Shown here piece by piece: positions 7,328 to 13,896 of a stretch of DNA of 24,218 nt. The translations under genes were made by a program, and so were the position numbers. Source of the stretch: a virus; IMG/VR virus record IMGVR_UViG_3300046532_001882, positions 1 to 24,218 of that record; one strand, given 5' to 3'. A model generated the notes under the pieces. The model made no database searches. It was not told where the DNA came from and was given only the letters and a program-made list of their open reading frames with translations. Within the stretch, counting starts at the first letter, position 1. The number at the start of each line of letters is the position of its first letter.

Positions 7328-8777
7328 GATCTTTCACCGGTTGAGAATTTCGCGATTCACGCAAATTCCATAAGTAGTTATCGGTCACATCGTTCAAACC
7401 TAACGCATCAATCGAATCTTGTGCTGCTTTTCGACTAATCACTCCCTGCCCTTGCCCCACATAATAGAAATGTGGAAAGCCAAACAAATTCCACATCCCG
7501 TGGACATCCGACTCCACAGGCGCTCTTTCAGCCCAAACACCTAACAAGTGTTCCAACTCTTCCGGCATCGGCATTTCCTGCTGTGCAATCCAGAATGGGG
7601 AATCATCACGATCCGATATGTAATGCAACCTGATCATGCTAAGAATGTTCAACATCATCTTTTCAAACGTGTGGTTGTATTCCTTCGCCACCCATGTGTG
7701 ACCTTTCCGAAAAGACGCCAATGGTGCTATTAAAGCAAAACATTGATTAATCGTAGTTCCGATAGAAGTCGCTTCCAGCGGTTCAACAAATGAACCAGAC
7801 AGTCCGATTGCAACACAGTTACCTACCCACGCTTTTTCTAAATAGCCGGGATCGAACTTGAATTGTTTGAAGTCCGATAGTTGGTCGTCCAACAATTCTT
7901 CCATTTCATGAACTGCTTCCCCTTCTGAGCAGTGTTGAGAAGAATAGACGTAACCATTTCCTCGTTCTATCTGCGTGGGGATCTCCCAAGCCCAGCCCGA
8001 TTTCATCGCTCGCGAACGGGTATAGGGTCTGATTTGTCCGCTTTCATCTGGTGGGGTTCGGAAAGCAATAGCAGAATCGGTCAATAGATACTTTCCAAAC
8101 GAATTCCATTTCTCATCCGGCAAACGCGACATGAGAACTCTATTGAACCCAGATGCATCAATCCAAAAGTCGGAAGTGAGTTTTTCTCCGTCTGCGAGTT
8201 CGACACTCCCAACCCACTCTTCCGAAACGTTGACTTTTTTGACTTCTCCATCAACGAACTTGATTCCTCGTGCCTTTGCTTTAGAAACAAAGAAATCGTT
8301 AAGTTCTTGAGTGTCAAAATGAAACTGGTTCACACCACGGTGGGGATAGACCGCCTGTACTTTGTTCTCCCGTATCCCCAAAGGAGAAATAGCATCTGTC
8401 ATCAATGTTCCATTGACGATCAATTTCGCATAGGCAGCATTGAAATTAAATACGAATGGGGGATTATCAGGTAACCCGGAAATTGAATGAAAATAATCTG
8501 GAGTGTGATTTGTCCAGTCTTCAAACCGGATACCTTTTTTATGAGTTCCCAAAGTCGCTATCAACAACTCAGCGACAGGAATCTCCACAAAGTTCATAAA
8601 ACTCAACCAATGTTCAGTTGAGCCTTCCCCCACCCCAATAGTGCCAATCTTGTCAGATTTGACAACTGTTATCTCATAATCAGCAAACGCACGACGTAGC
8701 ACTAGGGCGCAAACTAAACCTGCGTTCCCGCCACCAACGATTGTTACGCACCTACGCGCAAGATTGGTTCCTTGCAT
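7293..8777 (-). CDS. Flavin-dependent tryptophan-halogenase-family protein
   Basis: 494 residues. The FAD-binding GGGNAG is at 15-20 after a beta strand. GVGEGSTEHW follows at 48-57. K80 in GTHKKGIRFEDW aligns with the catalytic lysine of PrnA-type halogenases. The family signature GWAWEIP is at 261-267. VEPLEATSIG at 331-340 supplies the glutamate (E335) of the active site. All diagnostic motifs are intact and the length is near the usual 500-540, so an active enzyme is expected. Known members use FADH2 (from a separate reductase), O2 and halide to form HOCl/HOBr or HOI and halogenate an indole or phenol. Cyanophage Syn10 encodes one such enzyme (VirX1). No flavin reductase is visible here, so the host would have to supply FADH2. 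The gene abuts the oxygenase gene (TAAATG). Substrate and halide are unknown. Confidence 0.92.
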   Translation of the reverse strand: MQGTNLARRCVTIVGGGNAGLVCALVLRRAFADYEITVVKSDKIGTIGVGEGSTEHWLSFMNFVEIPVAELLIATLGTHKKGIRFEDWTNHTPDYFHSISGLPDNPPFVFNFNAAYAKLIVNGTLMTDAISPLGIRENKVQAVYPHRGVNQFHFDTQELNDFFVSKAKARGIKFVDGEVKKVNVSEEWVGSVELADGEKLTSDFWIDASGFNRVLMSRLPDEKWNSFGKYLLTDSAIAFRTPPDESGQIRPYTRSRAMKSGWAWEIPTQIERGNGYVYSSQHCSEGEAVHEMEELLDDQLSDFKQFKFDPGYLEKAWVGNCVAIGLSGSFVEPLEATSIGTTINQCFALIAPLASFRKGHTWVAKEYNHTFEKMMLNILSMIRLHYISDRDDSPFWIAQQEMPMPEELEHLLGVWAERAPVESDVHGMWNLFGFPHFYYVGQGQGVISRKAAQDSIDALGLNDVTDNYLWNLRESRNSQPVKDHAETLKELTQN

Positions 8778-9380
8778 TTACCTAAACCAAGTTACAAGAG
8801 AATATTTTGTTCCTTTTTCCACCGGGTGAGCAATATGGGCATAAGGGAAATTGGAAGGAAACAACGCTACTGTCCCCGCTGTAGGTTCAATCGTCACTTT
8901 CTGGTGAGGGAATTCCAATTGACCACCCTCAAAATCATCATTTAAGAAAAGCACCATACTCAACGCTCTCGAATTTTGAGCATGATGATCATGATGGATT
9001 CGATACTCTGCCTTGTTTTGATAACGGATAGCCCTAAATCCCTCATCAGCACACAATGAGAGATCATAAACTCGTCTGAAATTATTAACCAACTGATCTA
9101 ATGCCGCTTGAAATTCTTCCATTTCCTGCTGCAAAGCATCAAAATCAGGATCATTGAAATCCACATGGGCGAAACAACCCAACTCAGACTCAACGCTGCT
9201 CCTATGCTCATTCGCACCTTGATGATCTCCAACACCCGTCCGTGAACGAGTCCACGCTGTAGGGGAGTACTCCAATTCAGCCGCTTCGTTTATTAGCGCC
9301 AGCAACTTTGGGGCGTTCTCGTACCATCCTTCGTGGACGAACATCCCCGGTGCTGGGTTTAAAAGTGTGTCGGATGACAT
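8778..9380 (-). CDS. 2-oxoglutarate/Fe(II) oxygenase, prolyl-4-hydroxylase-like
   Basis: 200 residues, forming a compact double-stranded beta-helix dioxygenase domain. The HxD iron ligands are H129 and D131 (YRIHHDHH), the distal histidine is H182 (AHIAHPVEKGTKYSL), and K192 in GTKYSLVTWF is placed to bind 2-oxoglutarate. EGGQLEFP at 151-158 and TAGTVALFPS at 167-176 are typical of the P4H/PKHD group. Members hydroxylate proline or other residues in peptides, or small molecules, using O2 and 2-oxoglutarate. The start is fixed by a strong AAGGAG 5 bases upstream, inside the end of the previous gene (22-base overlap). It is directly followed by the halogenase. Substrate is unknown. The adjacent adhesin rich in X-Pro-Gly is a candidate by proximity only. 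Confidence 0.88.
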   Translation of the reverse strand: MSSDTLLNPAPGMFVHEGWYENAPKLLALINEAAELEYSPTAWTRSRTGVGDHQGANEHRSSVESELGCFAHVDFNDPDFDALQQEMEEFQAALDQLVNNFRRVYDLSLCADEGFRAIRYQNKAEYRIHHDHHAQNSRALSMVLFLNDDFEGGQLEFPHQKVTIEPTAGTVALFPSNFPYAHIAHPVEKGTKYSLVTWFR

Positions 9381-10192
9381 GGAAACTCCTTCGTATTAGT
9401 AGCACTTACAACTTTATGACTTGCATCTCTTTTCAATTCCACAAACATATTACCGCCTACCCAAGGGGCACGCGGCCACAGCCATTCGTCGGGAGCGGCT
9501 CGTGGAAGTCTTCTGAAATCTCCTTGATTGAATACAGTCAAGTTCGCTATCCGATTCCCGGCAAGTACTGTTTCCACCCCGTGTGCATACAGGTAGTTGG
9601 CTGGATACATCATCGTGTCGCCCCTTTGGGGGGCGTATTCAATGTCCAGATAAGGCAAATACACTTCCCCTCCCGTGTATTCGTAAGGGCCGGGATTGTC
9701 GTGTTCCACATAGTTGCTGAAAAAAGTGATGCAAACAAGTAAACGAGTAGGTGCCACAGGATCGGTGTACTCAGAGCGTAGGGCTTTGATCGTTCCGGGG
9801 GTGTTATCTGAATGCGCCCCCATTTTGGCACCCGAAACATAATTCAATAACCTGTGGGCTTCCTGCCATTGAAGATCATTAAACAAACATGGATACAGGT
9901 TTCCGTATTCGACAAGACATTCTAAATATACGTCTTGAAGATCAAGCATAAAGGCATCGTAAGGATCGTCTTTGTCCCAATCATCACCATTGGGTGTGTG
10001 CGAAACACGCATCGGCAAATTTCTGTTTTCGTAGTACTTTCGTTTTTCTGGGTCTTGTCTGCCGTCGTCACGCCACTCGCTGCCGCGTTCTACCCTGTAA
10101 CGATGATCCCACATTTCTGGAATAAACGCATCTTCGTATTCGATGCTGTTGTGCCAAACAGTTACACCGGGAGCAATGATTTCTAAATCCAT
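9359..10192 (-). CDS. Second 2-oxoglutarate/Fe(II) oxygenase
   Basis: 277 residues. The iron triad appears as H127-x-D129 (AHSDN) and H204 (YAHGVE), with R214 (GNRIANLTVF) placed to hold 2-oxoglutarate. TGGEVYLPYLDIEYAPQRGD at 173-192 is the usual strand pair between the ligands. The N-terminal 110 residues (WDHRYRVERG, RQDPEKRKYY) have no counterpart in the neighbouring oxygenase, and the two share little outside the core, so they are not a recent duplication. The C-terminal 45 residues (WLWPRAPWVGGNMFVELK) extend past the core. The gene starts 2 bases after the stop of the 148-residue gene and overlaps the next oxygenase gene by 22 bases. Hydroxylation of a protein side chain or small molecule is likely, but the substrate is unknown. 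Confidence 0.85.
   Translation of the reverse strand: MDLEIIAPGVTVWHNSIEYEDAFIPEMWDHRYRVERGSEWRDDGRQDPEKRKYYENRNLPMRVSHTPNGDDWDKDDPYDAFMLDLQDVYLECLVEYGNLYPCLFNDLQWQEAHRLLNYVSGAKMGAHSDNTPGTIKALRSEYTDPVAPTRLLVCITFFSNYVEHDNPGPYEYTGGEVYLPYLDIEYAPQRGDTMMYPANYLYAHGVETVLAGNRIANLTVFNQGDFRRLPRAAPDEWLWPRAPWVGGNMFVELKRDASHKVVSATNTKEFPCHPTHF
9386..9391 (-). promoter_or_regulatory. Strong ribosome binding site of the 200-residue oxygenase
   Basis: AAGGAG lies 5 bases before the ATG at 9380, inside the last codons of the upstream oxygenase gene. It is one of the best Shine-Dalgarno matches in the window and decides the start of the downstream gene. Confidence 0.75.
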
Positions 10193-10194
10193 AA

Positions 10195-10641
10195 TCAGTC
10201 CGCGTAAACATAGACAGTATCGGTGTTCAACTCTTTACCATCTCTAGTTACCGTGAACCGATATTTACCAATCTTTTCAAAAGTTATGATCCATCTGGCT
10301 CTTGATGCCTCAACCCATTGAGGTTCAAGGTTTTCAAATAGAACTTCCTTAGAACGAACATTCTCAACTTTAAATTTCAAAGACCCTTTTCTTAAATCGT
10401 CATGCTCGTGGACCATTAGAAAAACAGCCACCGTGCCAGCGACAAAATCATCTTGACTGCGTTCCACATGTGATATTTCCGGCAGTTTCACAATGTCTGC
10501 CGTTTCAGGGAACACGAAATCAGGGTAATCGGTTTTTAATCTTTCCGAAATCCCATGAATTATTGGAAGTTGCCACAAAGTAGCCTCTTTGACGTAAGGC
10601 TCTGTATCTTCTTCCACTGGAACATAAAATAAAGTCTTCAT
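10195..10641 (-). CDS. Unknown protein at head of enzyme cassette
   Basis: 148 residues. I do not recognise a family. Residues about 68-146 (VAGTVAVFLMVHEHDD, then FKVENVRSKEVLFENL, then GKYRFTVTRDGKEL, then YVYAD) read as alternating strands of an Ig-like beta sandwich. The first 60 residues are mixed, with PETADIVKLPEIS. There is no signal peptide or catalytic signature. It abuts the stop of the glycine/histidine-rich adhesin gene (TAA then ATG) and is 2 bases before the first oxygenase gene, so it is co-translated with both. It could be an adhesin cap or chaperone, or a substrate-presenting partner of the oxygenases, and the sequence does not decide which. Confidence 0.55.
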   Translation of the reverse strand: MKTLFYVPVEEDTEPYVKEATLWQLPIIHGISERLKTDYPDFVFPETADIVKLPEISHVERSQDDFVAGTVAVFLMVHEHDDLRKGSLKFKVENVRSKEVLFENLEPQWVEASRARWIITFEKIGKYRFTVTRDGKELNTDTVYVYAD

Positions 10642-12183
10642 TTAAATATTGGCAGTATCTAGGGCAATCAGTCTGCCATTAACTCCTGTGTTTAAAGAAT
10701 AACTCGGTGTGCCCGCTTTTCTGGTGACCACAATCAAAACTCCGCCACCTCCACGACCGCCACGTTGCCCTGTATAACCTGTTCCCCCCGCTCCACCTGT
10801 GTAGACCCCAGCAGGAGTGTGGTTGGGAACGGAAGGATTGGCACCGGTATGCGAACCGGGATTGCCCGGAGTTGTATGCGACGTTCCATGATGGTTCGTA
10901 GTGGAATCGTGAACTCCGGAGTTACCCGCCGTCACGCCTAAAGTATGATTGGTCAAAATGTTCAGGTTGCCGCCTGTACTTGCGTGGGCAATTTCCATGT
11001 TCGTATTGAAATTGGCATACGGGTTGCCCGGATTGACGTTACCCGGCTGATAAGTATGGTTTGTAGGGTTGTGGTTACCTGAATGGTGTCCACTGGGACT
11101 TGGATCGTTATGAACCGGAGGGTTTTGAGTGCCGGGAATGGGAATGTGTTGACCGGGGTTATGACCGGGATTGTTCACACCTGACGGACCCGGACTTAAA
11201 GCCTCATGATGATTGGTGTGATGATTCACCGGATTCGTGTTGCCCGGAGATGTCCCCGCAGTGTGAAAATAAGTCGGATCGTTTGACCAAGGGTTACCCG
11301 GACTCACACCAGAACCGTGGCCCGTTCCATGAACATCAGCGTTTGTGAAGTTGTGTGTATAAGGGTTGCCGGGAGTCACACTGTGATGAGAAGGGAAAGG
11401 ACTATCAGGTGCAGGAGTACCTCCCGTACCTGCTGATCCGGTAACACCTCCACCGCCTTCAGAATAGATGCCACCCGCACCAGAAATAACGCGAGCAGAA
11501 ACCATAACTACCCCGCCGCCACGGCCTCCCGTTCCGCCTGAACCGCCAGTTCCTGCCGTACCGCGTCCACCGGGAACACCCACAGTGCCCGAATCCGATG
11601 GATGCTGACCTGCCGTACCCGTACCATCAACGCCATCCGCTCCCGTACCTCCGCCTGCTCCGCCTTTTACACGAAAGAAGTTGGACCCACGCTGCTTATA
11701 AGAGTTGATGGCATCCCGCAAATCAAAGAAATCGTTAGATGACACACCGACAGAACTATTGACTGCCCCTGAACCCGAAAAGGTGTAACCCGGAACGTAA
11801 CCATCTGGTTCACCGGCACCACCCAAACCATCAGTAATACTCGTGCCAATTCCTACGGTCCCCGCCAAGGAACCCGTAGTGACACTTGCAACTGCTTCTT
11901 TAACACCAATATCACCAGTTAGAGTCAAAGTGTTCTTAACGAATACTCTAAAACCATTAGGGTTCAGCGTTGCACCAGTATTAACAGTCAAATTGCCGTA
12001 ATACATATCTTCCGTAAGAGAAGTATCTGAAGTGATTGTCACATCACCATCATCTCCACTACCGAAAATCAACTCTCCATCAAATTGGAGATCGCCAAAT
12101 TCGTCCTCAGGCAGCATTTCGACTGCATAAGGAAGTAGATCCTTATCTCTACGAACACCCTGATCGTATTTCGGATCAGCCAT
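10642..12183 (-). CDS. Glycine-rich adhesin with His/Asn/Pro/Gly block
   Basis: 513 residues. Residues about 36-95 (DGDVTITSDTSLTEDMYYGN, then LNPNGFRVFVKNTLTL) form an attachment or beta-solenoid module shared with the 218-residue neighbour and common in aquatic phage and bacterial proteins. Residues 173-257 are glycine-rich (GGRGTAGTGGSGGTGGRGGG) and are followed by a VVMVSARVI strand, as in polyglycine adhesins. Residues 258-458 are a low-complexity block with 25 histidines and many Asn-Pro-Gly and Pro-Gly-Asn-Pro turns. A second Gly-rich stretch at 462-481 and a strand GVLIVV close the fold. The protein is likely a receptor-binding or fibre-tip protein. The C-terminus ends in LIALDTANI. 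It starts by a TGATG overlap after its paralogue. The His/Asn/Pro/Gly block is unusual and is treated separately. Confidence 0.75.
   Translation of the reverse strand: MADPKYDQGVRRDKDLLPYAVEMLPEDEFGDLQFDGELIFGSGDDGDVTITSDTSLTEDMYYGNLTVNTGATLNPNGFRVFVKNTLTLTGDIGVKEAVASVTTGSLAGTVGIGTSITDGLGGAGEPDGYVPGYTFSGSGAVNSSVGVSSNDFFDLRDAINSYKQRGSNFFRVKGGAGGGTGADGVDGTGTAGQHPSDSGTVGVPGGRGTAGTGGSGGTGGRGGGVVMVSARVISGAGGIYSEGGGGVTGSAGTGGTPAPDSPFPSHHSVTPGNPYTHNFTNADVHGTGHGSGVSPGNPWSNDPTYFHTAGTSPGNTNPVNHHTNHHEALSPGPSGVNNPGHNPGQHIPIPGTQNPPVHNDPSPSGHHSGNHNPTNHTYQPGNVNPGNPYANFNTNMEIAHASTGGNLNILTNHTLGVTAGNSGVHDSTTNHHGTSHTTPGNPGSHTGANPSVPNHTPAGVYTGGAGGTGYTGQRGGRGGGGVLIVVTRKAGTPSYSLNTGVNGRLIALDTANI
10810..11412 (-). 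repeat. Degenerate PGNP/NPGH repeat block in adhesin
   Basis: This encodes residues 258-458 of the 513-residue adhesin. Degenerate units built on PGNP, NPGN, NPGH and HNP recur at irregular spacing, with aromatic residues (PYTHNF, PWSND, PTYFHT, PYANFN) at intervals. There are 11 X-Pro-Gly triplets: TPGN twice, SPGN twice, SPGP, NPGH, NPGQ, IPGT, QPGN, NPGN and NPGS. The plus strand shows the matching repeated GGGTT(A/G)CCCGG-type word. Such repeats could expand or contract by slippage or recombination. Confidence 0.75.
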
Positions 12184-12839
12184 CAGTCCGCCTCTAAGAA
12201 GTAAGCATTCCCCGCAGAACCGGTGCCTGCACCAGCCGCGCTAAGGGTATAAGAATGACTTTTATCTGAAGAAATCAAAAACAGAACACCGCCACCAGCA
12301 TCACCTGACGCCGTAGCCGAGATATTTCCATTTCCGAACAGATAACGAGCACAAACGATTACTACACCGCCCCCATAATTTGTTCCATCGCCCGCTCCAC
12401 CTTTCAAGAGATTAATAGTTCCCGTAGCGGGATCAAACGAATAGCCATCAACAGCGTTTAACGGATTCTTGTACCATTTCGTTCCGCCCAAAGCGGCAGT
12501 AGGAGCCGTCACTGTGTGACTTGTCGATGCCCCACCTAAAGAGTTGGTTACAGCAGCAGATTGTGAACCGATACCCAAAGAACCCTGAGCCGCAGGGCCA
12601 GCCGTCATTCCAATCGTTCCATTCAAATACAAGTTTCGTTGAACAAACACGCGATAACCCGCAGTGTTCAAAGTTTTCGCCGCATCAACGGTAAGATCTA
12701 AATAGTATTTATCTTCTGTAAGAGTTGTATTCGCGCTAATAGTTGCAGAAGCATCCTCCCCACTTCCAAAGATATGGGAAGGAGAATCATAAAAATCCGC
12801 AAGAGCATCGGGAGCGCCGAGCCTGACCAGCCGCCCCAT
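12183..12839 (-). CDS. Small glycine-rich adhesin-like protein
   Basis: 218 residues, paralogous to the next gene. Residues about 22-78 repeat its N-terminal module (FGSGED, TTLTEDKYYLDLTVD, LNTAGYRVFV, LNGTIG). A short Gly-rich segment follows (GGAGDGTNYGGGVVIVCARY, about 146-165), then GDAGGGVLFLIS, and it ends in YFLEAD. It lacks the His/Asn/Pro/Gly block of the larger protein. AGGAG stands 8 bases before the ATG, inside the end of the preceding gene. It is probably a tail-tip or fibre component that shares an attachment site with the larger paralogue. The pair may be alternative or stacked adhesins. Confidence 0.65.
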   Translation of the reverse strand: MGRLVRLGAPDALADFYDSPSHIFGSGEDASATISANTTLTEDKYYLDLTVDAAKTLNTAGYRVFVQRNLYLNGTIGMTAGPAAQGSLGIGSQSAAVTNSLGGASTSHTVTAPTAALGGTKWYKNPLNAVDGYSFDPATGTINLLKGGAGDGTNYGGGVVIVCARYLFGNGNISATASGDAGGGVLFLISSDKSHSYTLSAAGAGTGSAGNAYFLEAD

Positions 12840-12841
12840 GA

Positions 12842-13174
12842 TTACGTCTCCTGTATGCCAGAAGAATGAATCGTGATTGCCGCAGCGACGCTTGCCAAAC
12901 CTTGCAGAGTTGCACCAGTCTCCATGACAGACGACAAGTTAACAAACATTGTTGATGTCGCATCAACGGTCATGTCGTACAACAAGGCATTTGCAACACC
13001 CGCAGTACCACCATTGGGCACGACATACAACTGCACCGTCCTGTTGTTCGCAGAAACATTGCACAAAGTGATTTGCTTCAAAATTGCTGTAGTTGAAGCA
13101 GGCACCGTATACAAAGTAGAGATTGAGTTCCCTAACTGTGATGGGTCGTGTAATTTAGTTTGAGTCATTGCCAT
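12842..13174 (-). CDS. Small phage structural protein (LYTVPA/ILCN type)
   Basis: 110 residues. The pattern LYTVPASTTAILKQITLCNV, then VQLYVVPNGG, then NALLYDMTV and LQGLASVAAAITIHSSG at the C-terminus is a recurrent small beta-sandwich phage protein. It is seen near tail and fibre genes of many tailed phages, and its exact place in the virion is not established to my knowledge. The start ATG at 13174 overlaps the preceding stop by one base (TAATG), and GGAGG lies 10 bases upstream. A second ATG two codons later is possible. No catalytic motif is visible. Confidence 0.65.
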   Translation of the reverse strand: MAMTQTKLHDPSQLGNSISTLYTVPASTTAILKQITLCNVSANNRTVQLYVVPNGGTAGVANALLYDMTVDATSTMFVNLSSVMETGATLQGLASVAAAITIHSSGIQET

Positions 13175-13866
13175 TAGACCATAACCTCCATGTGGAACAT
13201 AGTTTCTACGTCATGAACCTTGACGTTATTAGTTGTTAAATTCGTATCTGTTGCATAACCATATGCCAAAATCTTATCCTCAATAGCAGCAGAGGTCATG
13301 ATAGAAGTATCATTATTAGCAAACGATTCGGCTGAAGCCTGAACTGCCGCTATTCCAATGCTGTCAAGAGTTAGTGTCCCCGTAAGAGTGATATCGTTAG
13401 GAAGTCCGACAGTCACAGCACCGGATACCGTTGAAACCTCCACTTCGTTAGAAGTTCCCGCAACGGTTAAAACGGCATCTGCCCAAGCCAAACCTGTGCT
13501 TTCACCGGAATCTGCTTTCAAAACCTTACCATTTGCACCTGCCGCCAAACGAGTAACAACATTTGCTCCCGTAGCAGCGAATAGGTCACCTTTCGTGGTG
13601 ACCGCCGACGCCCTAACTTCTGTACCGTCGTTAAGGGTTACCCAAGCAGTTTCACCAGAAGAATAAACTTTTAAGGTGTTCGCCGTGGAGTTGTAATGGA
13701 AAAACCCGCTTTTAGTACCTGCTTCAGCACCAGTACTTTCAGACCATCCAGCAGCATTCGTATTCAGATCACTGAACGCGTCGTTAAACTGGACGCGACT
13801 GAACGCGTCAAGACTGGCCGACCAATTCGGCAAAGACAAAAATCTAGTTCCGTAAGTTATAGCCAT
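13174..13866 (-). CDS. Tail fibre-like structural protein
   Basis: 230 residues. Residues about 89-128 (TTKGDLFAATGANVVTRLA, GKVLKADS, then GLAWA) are a module common in phage fibre and minor tail proteins. GTSNEVEVSTVSGAVTVGLP at 137-156 is related to the TxNEVEVSGSGSETAAVTIGLP segment of the large fibre at the other end of the window. The protein starts 30 bases after the gpI-like gene and overlaps the next by one base. It likely forms part of the tail fibre network near the baseplate. The C-terminus ends in HMEVMV, unusually short for a receptor-binding tip, so a connector or short fibre role is plausible. Confidence 0.7.
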   Translation of the reverse strand: MAITYGTRFLSLPNWSASLDAFSRVQFNDAFSDLNTNAAGWSESTGAEAGTKSGFFHYNSTANTLKVYSSGETAWVTLNDGTEVRASAVTTKGDLFAATGANVVTRLAAGANGKVLKADSGESTGLAWADAVLTVAGTSNEVEVSTVSGAVTVGLPNDITLTGTLTLDSIGIAAVQASAESFANNDTSIMTSAAIEDKILAYGYATDTNLTTNNVKVHDVETMFHMEVMV

Positions 13867-13896
13867 ACCGTTGTACTCCCATAGTAATCTTACACT

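Noticed and set aside
11100-11348. Plus-strand Cys/Asp-rich frame inside the adhesin
   Set aside because: It is the complement of the His/Asn/Pro/Gly repeat block; its composition is explained by that repeat.
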